Below are positions 23,019 to 34,434 of a DNA stretch of 64,000 bases, piece after piece (the stretch's first letter is position 1; every line of letters starts with the position of its first letter). Both the position numbers and the translations under genes were made by a program. The notes under the pieces are model-generated. The model was not told where the DNA came from and ran no database searches. It saw nothing but the letters and a program-made list of their open reading frames with translations. The DNA lies in contig JADDOH010005010.1 in assembly GCA_016648135.1 (NCBI GenBank), positions 28,543-92,542 of the forward strand, in the 5' to 3' direction. The DNA comes from Agrypnia vestita (taxonomy: Eukaryota > Arthropoda > Insecta > Trichoptera > Phryganeidae).

Positions 23019-23158
23019 AGCTTGTTGGCCTTGTGGTTAGGACTCTCGCTTTGTTATCCAAAGGTCGCGGGTTCGAACATCACTCCAGACCAGCAAGTTA
23101 GTCCTGCTTTTATAGCACAGGCGTTTAGCTTATTAGAAAACAGTAAGAATAAAAAACA
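23019..23158 (+). mobile_element. tRNA-derived SINE (family S1), copy 4, shortened
   Basis: Head GCTTGTTGGCCTTGTGGTTA and B box GGTCGCGGGTTCGAACATC are intact and CAGACCAGCAAG closes the head. The body stops soon after AGCACAGGCGTTTAGCT, giving a shorter copy that ends in AAAAAACA. Confidence 0.8.
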
Positions 23159-23670
23159 GATACAGTTAGGATCTTTTGCATAGTTAATAATGAAAGACCT
23201 TCGGAAGAACGGGCTTAATAATCAAAGAAAAAAGTACAAAGTTTAACAGATTAACAATGAAAAGACAAGAGATCTTCAGACCAGATGAAAAACTCATGAG
23301 CTGGCTACTTACAGCCTCTTGATACCTCCCGGCAGATGAGTCTCCATTCATGGGTCCACTCCAAGCCGGAGGAGAATCAGCAGTATTGAGTGGACCCGTG
23401 GCCCGAGTACCATCTCCTGTTTCGAGAGAAAACCGATACTGCGTTTGCCGCACATTTTGGTGCGATATCACTGACAGAGAATTAAGCTTACATTTTACAT
23501 TTTCATTTAACCTGAAAATTTTTTCTTTAAATATAATTTTCATATATAATTTTATTTATTTATTTTATTTATTTATTTAATATTCATGGAAGACCAACAG
23601 CACAACAAAGAGGCATAGAAAACATTGATATAATATGGATGGCCAATTAAAGGTCTCCAAATTTAGAAAT

Positions 23671-23880
23671 ATGTTAGTAATGATAAATATTTATGAATTA
23701 AACTAAGACATGTTAAAAAAAGTATATTTATTTTTAAAAATATATATATATACATATATATATATTATAAGTTTGTATGTAGTATGTTAGTAATCATAAA
23801 TATTTATGAATTAAACTAAGACATGTTAAAAAAAATATATTTATTTAAAAATATATATATATATATATATTATAAGTTTG
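23671..23880. repeat. Two-unit AT-rich tandem duplication, period ~113 bp
   Basis: ATGTTAGTAATGATAAATA begins at 23671 and recurs at 23784. Each unit ends in a TA microsatellite followed by AAGTTTGTATGTAG. Confidence 0.85.
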
Positions 23881-24196
23881 TATGTAGGAGGTAATCTCCG
23901 AAACTCCTCATTTAAAAAATTCTTTCACCAATATTTAGAATGGACTTTCAGATTGGTTATTATAGTCTATATATTATCGCGTTAAAATAAGAGGACTTTT
24001 CGTGGTGACCTATTTTACAAGTAAATTCATCGAAAAAATGATCGAGCGAAGCGTTTTTCACGTTGTTGAAGTTGTAGAACTCTAAGAGTTTAAAAAAAAA
24101 TCCGTGATGACAAATATATCTATGTGTTAAGATTAATACACAAATTGACTAAAAGTTACTAAAAATCTACGCGTGTGAAACCACGGGCACAACTAG
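23874..24196 (+). mobile_element. Non-autonomous Helitron, 5'-altered copy
   Basis: It is homologous to the complete copy at 40051-40469: GTAGGAGGTAATCTCC, CTTTTCGTGGTGACCTATTT and AAAGTTACTAAAAATCTACG occur in the same order. It ends ACGCGTGTGAAACCACGGGC then ACAACTAG, with CTAG at 24193-24196 followed by T, as for Helitron 3' ends. The 5' end is replaced by an AT-rich duplication. Confidence 0.7.
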
Positions 24197-24219
24197 TGTA
24201 TAATAAAGTATGTCCCCTT

Positions 24220-24432
24220 TGTTATTTAACCCCGCGCCTTGGAGACAGTGAAGAGGTTTTGTGTGGACGCCTCCCCGTCCCGCTCGCACTCAAACGAATG
24301 CCAGCAGGACGGTGAGGAGGCGACTTTATTATTAAAAAAATGCCAAACATTGATGGCGAAAGTGTAGGGCCGATATGGGAGCCGTTGCTCATTAAACGGC
24401 CCTGGGCGTGTGTGGTGGGTCCCTGTTAACAT
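24220..24432. repeat. GC-rich ~210-bp island of unknown origin
   Basis: A sharply GC-richer block runs from TTAACCCCGCGCC to GGGTCCCTGTTAAC and is open on the minus strand (24226-24432). Its near-palindromic TTAAC.../...GTTAA edges suggest a repeat insertion. I recognise no protein or RNA. Confidence 0.35.
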
Positions 24433-24846
24433 AATTTTGAATAGCTACAACCGTGAAAAAGTTTGTTACTGTTTCCGAGGTAAGTTTGTAGAAATCCATA
24501 TTCACATGTATGGGAAAAATACGTATGTTTTTTCACTTCATTTACCAATTGACGGTTTAACTTGACATACTTATTGTAATTTTATTGTTGTATTGTAATT
24601 TTGTAATTTTGTCGTACTAATATTAAAAACAGCTATATACAGGGTATGACAGCTGGTCCCCAAAACCTTACAGATAGATTCCTATCTATATCATGAGTCG
24701 AAAATGTTTAAGCAACAATGTTCTTATATCAATAATTATGGAGATAATCGACTTCAAAATTAGCACTTTTTTCAATATTTCTGACTTATTTTCAGTACGA
24801 TTTTGGACTTTAGTTATATCGAATATTTTTAAAAAATCATTTAAAA

Positions 24847-26274
24847 TCAATATATATATATAAAAAGAAACCCGTGTTTCCCTATCCGCCAAGTTTTCTT
24901 CACAACCAGATACTACCACCCCCTGGTGGTTATATTAGTGGATAGCCCTTAGTGTCCCATTTAAAATGTGCGAGTTTGGTGGGGGTGGCTGAGCGTGGGT
25001 GGGAGTGGGTGACGAAAATGTGCATTCTAGAACATTGTTTTGTTATGGAAAGGCCGCAAATACATCAGATTGTTCCAGAATGGGCCCGACGACTGTGTCA
25101 GTAAGTCTAGAGGGTTCCGGAAAAATCCGCCCTAGAAAGTTCTGGAAGGAGAACGTTCTAGAAAATTCCCAAAAGTACTAAAAGGTTCCAAACTAAGTGC
25201 CGAAGTGTGCCGGTGAGTCAAGAATGTTTCAGAATGTCCAGTAAAGCTCTAGAAAGTTCTGGAAGGGGAGTGTTCTAGAAGATTACCGAAAATTCTACAA
25301 GGCTCCAAACTAAAAGGTGAGTCGAGAAGGTTCCAGAACGTTTGATAAAGGTCTATAAAATTCTGGTGGCGGAGTGTGTCTGTGATTCTATAAGTTTCCA
25401 GACTAAAGTTCGATAAAGTTCAAGAATGTTCTGGATGGAAAACGTTCTAGAAGATTCACGAAAGTTCTACTATGTTTCAAACAGTATGGCGGAGTGTGTC
25501 TGTGAGTCTATAAGGTTCCAGAATGTTCGATAAAGCTCTAGAAAGTTCTGGAAGAAGAACGTTCTTGAAGATTGCTAAAAGTTCTATAAGGTTCCAAACT
25601 GAGTGGCGGAGTATGTCGGTGAGTCTAGAAGGTTTCAGAACGTTCATTAAGGTTCTCAAATGCTTTAGAAGGTTCTGGAAGGAGAAAATTTAAAAAGGTT
25701 TCACAAGGTTCCAAACCGAGTGACTGAGTTCATCGGTGAGTCTAGAAGTTTCCAGAGGATTTAGAGAAGGTTCCTGAATGCTCTAGAAAGTTCTGGATGG
25801 AGAAAGTTTCAGAAAGTTCTATAAGGTTCCAAACTGAGTTGCAGAATGTGTCAGAGAGTTTTAAAGGTTCCGGAAAGTTCTAGAGGGTTCGAGAATACTC
25901 TAAAAAGTTCTGGAAGGCGAAAGTTCTACAAGCTATCAGAAAGATCTATAAGGTTCCAAACTGAGTGGGGGAGTGCGTCGGTGGGTCTGGAGGTTCCAGA
26001 AAGAATTATAATGCTTTAGAAGGTTCTGGAAAGGTAACGTTCTAGAAGATTCCAGGAAGTTCTATAAGATTTCGAAATGCTGTAGAAAGTTTTGGAAAGT
26101 TTTCTCTAGAGTGTTATGATTGTCCGCTAAAATATCTGTTCATATTTTAGCAAAGCGAAGGCGATCCAGCAAGGCAATCCAATCACAGGTGCCGAAATCA
26201 GCAAAAAATAGACGTCAGCACAATTCTATACTTACCGAATTATGGTCCCGAGCGAAGCCGGGCCCACTAGCTAG
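24847..26274 (+). mobile_element. Non-autonomous Helitron carrying a minisatellite
   Basis: It starts TCAATATATATATATAAAAA after an A and ends CCCGAGCGAAGCCGGGCCCA then CTAGCTAG followed by T. The subterminal CCCG/CGGG hairpin and CTAG end are typical of Helitron 3' termini, and insertion between A and T fits the family. It contains no Rep/helicase. Most of its length is the tandem array at 25020-26105. It lies about 2.2 kb upstream of the receptor exon at 28473. Confidence 0.65.
25020..26105. repeat. Minisatellite, ~117-bp period, rich in heat-shock-element-like motifs
   Basis: The landmark GTGAGTCTAGAAGGTTCCAG (with variants) recurs near 25215, 25317, 25383, 25502, 25619, 25736, 25851 and 25981, mostly 115-119 bp apart. 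Between landmarks the phrases AAAGTTCTGGAAGG and CGTTCTAGAAGATTC repeat. The latter contains alternating TTC and GAA spaced by two bases, the consensus arrangement of heat-shock elements: four units at 25151-25168 and four at 25445-25462, three at 26040-26052. Confidence 0.85.
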
Positions 26275-27019
26275 TATATAAATAAAAGCCAAAAAAACAT
26301 TTAAAACCTTAAAAAAAAAATCTGCGAGGTCGTTATCATTTTATTTGACTTTATATTAAAGCGAATATTTTTTTAATATTTGACTTAAGTTACTTTAATT
26401 ATCGTCCAACAATTAACATAAAGTTTATATTTACACGAAGTTTAAATTGAGTCAAAAATATTGAAAAAAAATTGCCGTTCAAAAAACCTTGACGTTATTT
26501 CGGTGGGCGAAAGTCAATAAAATCGAGTTTTGAGTTTAGTGTGCAAAGTTGTTCTTTAGATGCATATCTAACAAGGAAAAATTAGATGAGTCAGTAAATA
26601 AAATAAAATGCGACTATTTTATATATATTTAAATTTTTGAAACGAACAAATGACATAATTAATTATTTTTTAAAAATTGGCAAAAAACAATGACATTTTA
26701 CGACAACAACATTCAACGTTCTTGTGCAGTAAACAAAAATACTAGTCCAAAATTAGTGAAAATAAATATCTTTTAAAGCCTTTATTAAAATAATAAAGGC
26801 TTTAAGAGATATTTCGTAAACAAATGAAGTTCTAAAATTTTGTTTCGGCTCTCCTGAAAACCTATATTTTTTTAGTCGTTCGGTTGTTCCTTTCACCCAC
26901 AGCATTATCTCCATAACTATTGATTTTAGGGCGTTGTTGCTTGAATATTTTCGACTCATAATTTAGGCAAAAATCTACTTGTGAAGTAATATGGACCAGC
27001 TGTGTTACACCCTATGTAA

Positions 27020-28470
27020 GTATACTTTTTTTATATCCATGTGATTTAATTTCGAACCCACTTTCGAACTATGCAACAAATTTTCCATAAATGTGTTCAA
27101 TTAACTATACATATATTTAATTTCGTACTTCACCTAGTTCTTACGCAAAAAGGGTAAAATGCCTTACACGCACTTCACGATTGATTAATTAATTCGAAAT
27201 AATTCACGACAAAAAACGCCGGAATAGATATTTCTGCACGATGTTCAACTAAACATCATATCAAGTCTAAATAAAACACCATATTTTCATTTTTAAAAAC
27301 AAATAAATGAGTAAATAAATGTTAAAAACCTACATTATTGAAATAATTGATTATAATATTTAGGGATGACCATAACAAATTTGCATACGACTGGTTTTCA
27401 GGTTAAGGTAAAATATTTCATAGATTTATTGTTTATTTTTTACGTACATAATACAATTGCACTCAATTTATAGGTCAACCCTTAACAGGGCTGTTGAAAA
27501 ACTTTTCGCCGACTAACTCTCGCGGCCGTTCCGCTGTAGAGCTTTGCTTTTAAAATATGCTGACACAAAAAACGTCGCTCCCGTTAACGTGGAAAAAAGT
27601 TTACGGGGAAAAATACAACAATGCCTTTAGATGCTTTTTTAATGTTACTTTGTAAATTTCCAAAAAATAACTCTTTGTACCGTAAATTTTCAATATGAAG
27701 CAATCTCATTGTTGTTGCGAAATTGGTTGCATGTAGGTATATACGTATAACAATACGTGCAGTTCACTGCGATTAGAATACCTCCACCATCGTTATATTT
27801 GGGACTGCGTCAAACATGTTAATAAACCTCCCCTATTTCTAACCTTGTCTCTGTCCTCTGCTGATTTAATCATCAGAGTATTTAATAAATTAATACTTTC
27901 AATCACGATAGTATTCGTGAATAAGATAAAATCCGTTGAAGATCTGCAGGTAGGTAGAGAGAGATGTTATTAAGAGATGTATTTAAAAAAAACTTTAATA
28001 CTGCAGAATATCAAGGTTCAATATGACTTAATAGCACAACCTATCTACATATGGTTTTTTTCGCGGTTTTGAGTTACAAAGTACGAAGATTTATTAAGAA
28101 TAAAACAATTTATTTTCCAAGATTTCCAAACAATCTCTTCAGGACGCATATAAAATATATATAATATACAAATACAAAATATATGAATAAAAAATTAAAA
28201 CCACAACGATGTATCAGCTGATATTAATATTAAATATGTCAATTTAAAAAAGTAAATTCCATTTACATATTCATGTATAATTTATTAAATATTCTGTATA
28301 TACTGTTATGTTAAAATTTAATATTTTTTATCAAATACTCTTTCCCGAAAACTTATCGTTAGATTTTTGAAGTCATTATGTTCACCCTGCAGATACAAAA
28401 ATGAATCGTTGAATCGGAGCCGTTTTTAAATCATGTGTAAACAAAAGTTCTTTAATAATTTATTTGTTTC
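27020..28470. other. Upstream flank or 5' intron of the receptor gene; no feature called
   Basis: AT-rich. It ends in a 3' splice site (TTTATTTGTTTCAG, 28459-28472), so at least one further 5' exon should lie upstream, possibly outside what I can recognise. A slightly GC-richer bit at 27490-27600 has no clear motif. Confidence 0.45.
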
Positions 28471-28510
28471 AGATTGATCGGTGCTTCTGGTGGTGGAGCC
28501 TCCCCCTGGC

Positions 28511-29684
28511 ATGAGGGACCGCCCGCCCCCCGACTCCCTGTTGTCTGCCTTCTTGTCCTCTTCTACCGCCTCCAGCTGTCTCTACCCCCGCCCCTCCGGC
28601 CCGAAGAAGCGGAGAAGCCTCGCGGAAAGCAATTATGATAAACTGAGCGGCTTATCTCCGGATGACGGAGTATCGGAAAGCTGTTTATTTATTCCTTCCC
28701 CGAGAACTCTGCGGACTTTCATTTTTGTTATTCTAGTGTCCCTCCACGTCGTATCTCCCGCCAAAGCCCTTCTCCAAAATGGCGACACAAACGTGGCCGA
28801 CAGCCGCGAGCCCGGCGACGAGCGCCGCGCGCCGACAAACAAATATTCGACTGGCAGTTTCACCGAACCGACGGAAAGCGTAGATATTGCAGTAACGAGA
28901 GGCGAACTTGTGCCAAATGTAAATAACGATTTAGCGAAAAATTATTTTTCCAATTCGATGCCGTACTCGGCTGAAAGCAATACTGGAGGCCCTCCCCCTG
29001 TAAATATATTTAATAAGCTAGCGATAATGTGTACTGTGCCAAATAACTGTTCGGATATTGCTTATCGTAATTCGATCGGATCTCGGAATATCAACCGAAT
29101 TAATTTTAATTTACAGGAAAAGTTTGGTAATGATGTTAATTTAATGCGAATAACGATTACTGACGATGGCGACCAAACGACGGAGGCCGATAACGCGCCG
29201 AATGAATCAACGAGCAATTTTATTAATTTGACTGAAAGCGTTAAAACAATACGCGAAGAACAATCAAAATTATCGGATTTAATAAGGATAAACAAAATTC
29301 ACCCTTTCCTTGTTGTAGGAAAAATAAAAAGTACACCAAAGCGAAACAAATCATTCGCGACTGCCGTCAAATATAATAAGATAAATTCTCGACGAATAAA
29401 CACCAAACAGCACATTTCGCCGAGTAGAGATATAAATAAAGATGAATCGTATCATCTACCGAAGATGAAGAGAAATCGTGGGCCCTTAAATGAGACTGTC
29501 ACCAGCCCTGCCATCTCCAGCGCGGTCGAGGGTCTTGAGGGACAATTGATTATCGAAAATACTAATGACACACTCGGCGGGACTTCCTCGAGTGTCAGCC
29601 TGGCCGGCCTGGGCATCTCGGCCGAAACGAGGGCTCCTCAGGAGGAAGATAAAAAAACATCGAAGAGGAAAGCGCAGAAAGAAG
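28511..29684 (+). CDS. GABA-B receptor subtype 3-like, N-terminal coding exon
   Basis: The exon (28473-29684) starts after TTTATTTGTTTCAG and ends at AAG|GTGAGT, a consensus donor. An in-frame TGA at 28475 makes ATG 28511 (G at -3) the first usable start, leaving 38 nt of 5' UTR. It encodes 391 residues plus one base of the next codon. A basic, proline-rich N-terminus of about 65 residues precedes a hydrophobic stretch (residues ~69-83, TFIFVILVSLHVV) ending in AKA, which reads as a late signal peptide or signal anchor. About 300 low-complexity residues follow with Asn-X-Ser/Thr sites (NCS, NES, NLT, NKS, NET, NDT), consistent with a secreted or extracellular linker. This part is not conserved enough for me to identify. 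Its assignment rests on the next exon, whose phase fits exactly (G + GT gives Gly). Identity of the gene is probable, not certain. Confidence 0.72.
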
Positions 29685-31090
29685 GTGAGTCTTGTAATTT
29701 ACTTAGATATTGATGTACAGAACATTTTTTATGACATTTCAGTGGCTTTGTAATAAAAAATTATTTTATTGCATTATAGAATATTTTTTACTAGCATCGA
29801 AGTCATTGATAACGACGAGGAATATATTTTGTGTCATCTAATATTTTCTTTGAGTTATTAAATCATAATCCTGGATTTCTAAAATATTATGTATTATTGA
29901 ATAATTAAAAAATAATGATGGGCAGTGATTAGTATGAATCACCTATCGATGAAAGAAAACATTAATCCTTTCGGTAAAAAATATTCTAGTTATATTGGAT
30001 CAGTGTAAGTTCTTCTGGAATTATGCCACTATTGAATTATTTAACGAAAATACAAATTAAGGAGCTTTTAAAAAGTGTCTTGGTTGGTAAATGAAAACTT
30101 GCTTACGATTTTAAAGGTTGAATGTTTTATTTACTCTCGCAACAGACACAGATAAAAACAAAATACTTAGGCCTTAAAAATAGTAAGATAAATCGAAAAA
30201 TAATGGTTTGTCCTTGTCGCGTTTGACGCGATAAAGTCTATTCAACATTTGAATGTTCGAGGCTGGGTGTGTTTTTTCGCTGTCAGTCTCTTGTTAGCCG
30301 TGGACACGCACTCTAAGAATATATCAAATTAGTACAAAACGGTGGTGGCATTTCCAAACTTTATTGTCGCAGATTCAACCCTTATTTCATGTTTTTTAAA
30401 TATTTTTAAAAAATTCAAAGAACATTTTTCCACAAACACTTATTTACATAATTATCTAACCAAACAAATTAAAGGATGTCATAGATAAGTTTTTAGAAAC
30501 ATAATAGATTCAAAGTATGAAAATATTTTTTCAAACATGTTGGGTGAATTCCATAAACTGGGATGTAATATGAGTCTAAAAGTTAACTCACATAAGTGTC
30601 GGATTTTCCTGAAAGTATCGGAAACGTGAGCACAGAACAAGGAGAACGGTTCCACCAGGATATAGAAGAAATAAAACTACGAAATCAGTGCAAATGGAAT
30701 TTTAATATGATGTCTGACTATTGCTGATCTAGATAACCAAAATATTCAGCGGTCACAAAAAACAACGAAGCCTAATTTTAATAAAAAACTAAAGTACTTT
30801 CATTCTGAAAAGCCTTCAACATACTAACTTCGCAAGTTTTTTCTAAAATCGAAAACATTTATTTTTTGTACATTTTCTCAAAACTTGATATGGTGACAAA
30901 AAACTAAATATTTATTTCAGTTTATTATTGTCAAATTGTATAAAATCAGTTTTCATACACAAAAAGACGTTGAAAACAGTTTTCACTTGTCGGGCTGCGT
31001 TATTAATGGAAATTGTACGCTAGCCCCGACAAGGGCTGCGGAGGACGCGTGTCGGGACAAGACAGCGGGATAATGCTCGTGTGTCGGCAG
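29685..31090 (+). other. Phase-1 intron of the receptor gene
   Basis: The donor GTGAGT is at 29685 and the acceptor TGTGTCGGCAG ends at 31090. The acceptor has a weak pyrimidine tract. The intron is AT-rich with no bounded repeat that I can see; the last 70 bp turn GC-rich. Confidence 0.65.
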
Positions 31091-31269
31091 GTGGCGGCGC
31101 CGGCATGCGGAGGGTGTCCGTCCTGGGGCTGTTCGAGCTGAGCACGCGCTGGGGGGCGCGCCCGGAGGGGCAGGCGGAGCTGGCCGCGGCGCGCCTGGCC
31201 GTGAAGCACGTCAACGAGAGGCGCCTCCTGCCCGGCTACTACCTGCACCTGCTCACTAACGACACTAAG
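31091..31269 (+). CDS. GABA-B receptor subtype 3-like, start of the Venus-flytrap domain
   Basis: The exon completes a Gly codon and adds 59 codons, including RRVSVLGLFELSTRW, GQAELAAARLAVKHVNERR, LLPGYYLHLLTNDTK. This is the first strand and helix of the periplasmic-binding-protein-like (ANF receptor) ligand domain of class C G-protein-coupled receptors. The LGLFELST and LPGY...NDT pattern fits insect GABA-B subtype 3 better than subtypes 1 or 2, by recall. GABA-B receptors are plasma-membrane receptors coupled to inhibitory G proteins. The donor AAG|GTAATA at 31270 gives phase 0; the next exon should begin with the conserved Cys that follows NDT. The exon is about 70 percent GC against AT-rich introns. 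An internal ATG (31105) could serve a shorter isoform. No later exon was found in the window. Confidence 0.78.
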
Positions 31270-31318
31270 GTAATATTTTTGCACGTTTTCTTCGCAGAAC
31301 TACAAATTTAACCTTTAA

Positions 31319-32218
31319 GGGGGGGTAAGGTTAATTCGTACAAAAAAAGGCATGTTTTTGTGGATTTTTTGTGACGACACAGTTAAAATCTCTTTATTAA
31401 AACCAATAATACATTAAAGTATGATATTTGAAGAATATTGTGTAAAATTTTCAAGACGAAATATTAAGAAATACGGCAATGGCAGCAATTATTCGGACGT
31501 GTCTCGGAAAAAAGTAGAATTGCGGTGTCCATCATAACTTGGTGCTAAATCATCTGAAATCAATAAATCAAAGTTCATTCGTTAGATAATAGATTTTCCC
31601 AGGTAACGCTGGGAGGGGGTTTTTTGAAATTTCAATTTTTCATTTTTTTGGAACACTTTGAAGGGAAAAACGCGATTTTTTGCGAAAAATATCGACTAAT
31701 TTGTTATTAAAAAATAAAAATTAATAACACTTTTGAAAAAAACTCGACAGCGTTACCTCATAAATTATGTTCAAAAATAGTATTCAAAAGGATCGGTGTA
31801 GTAGTTTTGAAGTTATGATGGACACCGACTTTGAAAACGTGAGATATGGGGAAAACGATTTAAAGTTTTGCACACTGTAAAATTCAAAATAAAACTCAAC
31901 ACTTATTTTATACTTACACATAATCGTCGATGCCATTTTCACACGGCAAAGAGCTTTCATCATCAGCATCTGTTTGTCCTTGTCTACGCAAAACTCTTCC
32001 AATGCAAATAGCACGTCCGGTAGTCCTCAGGTGAGCGCGTCTCTTAGCTGCCCGAGCAGGTATAGAAAATTAGTCTGAGTATCGCTCAAATGTTCATAAT
32101 TTCGTCAATTTTGCTCCGATTGACTTGAAATTTTGACACAATATTCTTGCAATGTTATACATTCATTTAAAAAATTAAAAATAAAATGCAAAAAAAAATT
32201 TAAACACCTTACCCCCCC
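31319..32218. mobile_element. TTAA-flanked non-autonomous element (piggyBac-like target)
   Basis: TTAA (31315-31318) is followed by GGGGGGGTAAGGT, and the inverted ACCTTACCCCCCC (ending 32218) is followed by TTAA (32219-32222). That gives 13-bp inverted ends and a 4-bp TTAA duplication, typical of piggyBac-type insertion. Inner inverted repeats (CGGTGTCCATCATAACTT near 31525 with AAGTTATGATGGACACCG near 31811) make it foldback-like. There is no transposase frame. It starts 50 bp after the donor of the second receptor exon. Confidence 0.75.
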
Positions 32219-32879
32219 TTAAGGCTGCGTGTTTTTAACTACATACTTGTATTTAAAGAATAGCAGGCGAAAATGTTTCAATACACCAGAAATTTACATA
32301 TTAAAGCGAATAAATTTTTAATAATACTAAATAAGTGAGAGAATACTGCAAGAGGTAGGTAGGAGTGCCCAGAAAACTGTACCATATCAGTAGGGATTAT
32401 AATCCGGATGCATTTTTGAATTGCGGGATAGCTTTGACCAAGATAGCTAAACATATGTGACTAGGAAATAAGAATATAAATGAAAATATGCAGTTTAAAG
32501 TATAATACAAGTCACTCATTTAAATTTTAGCACTTATTAAATTAAATTAAGGTATTATTATTAGCGCAGTACTTTTTTATCAGTCTGTATTTTATGTTAT
32601 ATTATAATAGAGCACCTTGTGATGAAAATATTTTTAATTTTAATCTTATAAATTTTGAATTTCCTCTACCTACACATTAATTATCTTATAATCCTAATTT
32701 AAAAAGTGTCAAATAAAACATAAAGAAGATTATTAAGAAACAAAACAATATGAAGATTGTGAACAAACAAAACAATATCAAAAATAAGCAAATAATTTTT
32801 TCTTCATTTATAGGCACTATTTGTTGAACAAATCAGTGTTAAATTCTTAATCAAAGATTCTTATCTTTGATGGTCCCTA

Positions 32880-33112
32880 CATACAGGTACCTGCTATCGA
32901 ATATGAAAATTTCGATTTTCAATCTTAAACCAACCAATTTACCTTATATATCCATGTAATGTTTAAAAAATGTTTAATTTTTCTTTATACTTGCTGTTTC
33001 TGAAATGAAAAAGCCATTTTTTTAAATTTATTCCGAAAATATAAATATGGATGGTTTAAGGTAAACGAAAATCGAATTTTCGAAAATTCGACGGTTTACG
33101 TAGGTACCTTCA
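32880..33112. repeat. Foldback element nested in the hAT element
   Basis: TACAGGTACCTGCTATCGAA with AAAATTTCGATTTTCAATCT on the left pair with AAATCGAATTTTCG and GACGGTTTACGTAGGTACCT on the right. About 55-bp imperfect arms surround an AT-rich loop. Confidence 0.5.
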
Positions 33113-33202
33113 AAATGGCACATTTAGAATTAAAATAACTTAAATAAAGAACTTACTCTCAACCTGAGAAGATTATCGATATTTGAATCAACGATACGGC
33201 TT

Positions 33203-33250
33203 CTCGCGCTTTATTTCACTCACGCCTGCGTGCGAGTGAAAGATAGCGCG
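33203..33250. repeat. Short GC-rich hairpin
   Basis: CGCGC, TTTAT and TTCACTC on the left pair with GAGTGAA, AGATA (imperfect) and GCGCG on the right around ACGCCTGCGTGC. It stands out from AT-rich surroundings inside the hAT element and may be a regulatory palindrome or another foldback. Confidence 0.4.
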
Positions 33251-33424
33251 GCCGGACCGGCACACAGCGCCCCAGCACATTTGGTATTTCTGCGACACAC
33301 GGACGGCTATTCTCTTTTATTATTTTATGTATTGATCCCGAAAATCCCACGATTGAGGTTTTCCAATTCCGGGATTGCGGAACCAGAAAAATTTACGGGA
33401 TCCCTGAATCCCTACATATAAGCG

Positions 33425-34360
33425 ATGTCAAGGAATAAATGGCGCTCTATAGTACTGCGGTCATTAACTTCCGAGTCTTGTAAGGTCACCCTTGGATGTG
33501 GACTATTTAAATATATTTACTAAAATATTTTATTGTGATCATGAAATCAATCTTAATAATATGCCATACCTTATTTTCTATATGAACGATTTTCAGTCAA
33601 AAATTTCAAATAAGTATTAGATTACAATAAAAATATTGCATATCTACGAAAATGATAATTCCGATATCAAAGGGATAAATCCAAGTATATTATTTGTAGA
33701 TATGTATTATTTAATACAGATAAAGTTACACAGAAGTGTTTAGTCAAAGACCCTTCACACTCATATGCCTCGGATGAAGCAAAATGAGATTTGTTTTGAA
33801 ATATTTTATAAAATAACGATATATTTTAATATTCAATATATATTTACTCTATACATAACTTTTCAATTTATTGCTCTACATTATACATAACTATTCAAAT
33901 ACATTGCTCTACACTATTCTTCCAAAAATACTTTTAAATACTTAATTTCTTCCAGGGCCTTTCAATCTTTTGTTTCTAAGTGAAGTATTTTAAGTTTCGA
34001 GGAGGTTTTTAAAGTCTTGGTTTTAGTATACTAAATATGAACCAAATAATTTTGTAGCATCACCAAACTCTACGACAGGTGACTTGTGGAAATTATTACA
34101 GTTTATGTACTGTACGAGTATTATGAAAATAAAACAATTGACGAAAATCTCCAAGACATTTTCGTATATTTATGAAACATTTATCAAAAGTATATTAATT
34201 GTAAAATCGCTCTGGAAAGTCAGTTACAAATAAGCCCTTGTTCTTTTCGTTTACTTCTTATGGCGATTTTGTATAAATATAAGTATAAATAAGCCAACCA
34301 TCAAATCTTTTTTCATTCTTCTCCCAAACTCCTTTTCTACCTTTCTTCTACTCGTATGTA
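33425..34360. other. AT-rich intronic stretch, nothing recognised
   Basis: No motifs or bounded repeats were found by eye. Confidence 0.45.
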
Positions 34361-34434
34361 CAGGGGATGCAAATTTACCGGAAGATGGTATTACCGATAA
34401 ATCGATAAAATTCTGAAATCAATACCGATGTAGT

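Larger units (their letters stand above)
24638..27018. mobile_element. TIR element (family F1), interrupted by a Helitron
   Basis: The left end TACAGGGTATGACAGCTGG and the right end CCAGCTGTGTTACACCCTA are inverted. Homology continues inward: TTACAGATAGATTCC, ATGAGTCGAAAATGTT and TAATTATGGAGATAAT on the left, and ATTATCTCCATAACTATTG, ATTTTCGACTCATAAT on the right. Removing the Helitron (24847-26274) leaves about 950 bp. No transposase is seen, so it is non-autonomous. Related pieces are at 1-260, 20274-20650 and 41850-42566. Confidence 0.65.
32391..33414. mobile_element. hAT-type non-autonomous element with 8-bp duplication
   Basis: The ends are TAGGGATTATAATCC and the inverted GAATCCCTA. 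They are flanked by CATATCAG (32383-32390) and CATATAAG (33415-33422), an 8-bp duplication with one mismatch, as hAT elements make. No transposase is visible. A second foldback lies inside (32880-33112). Confidence 0.7.

Noticed and set aside
24226..24432. Minus-strand 68-codon frame in the GC-rich island
   Set aside because: No known motif; the frame may be open because of composition. Not called as a gene.
31003..31284. Minus-strand frames opposite the receptor exon
   Set aside because: Shadows of the GC-rich coding exon on the + strand, which has splice sites and a recognised domain.
33230..33421. 63-codon + frame as a missing receptor exon
   Set aside because: Sequence does not resemble the ligand domain, lacks the expected leading Cys and lies inside a hAT element.
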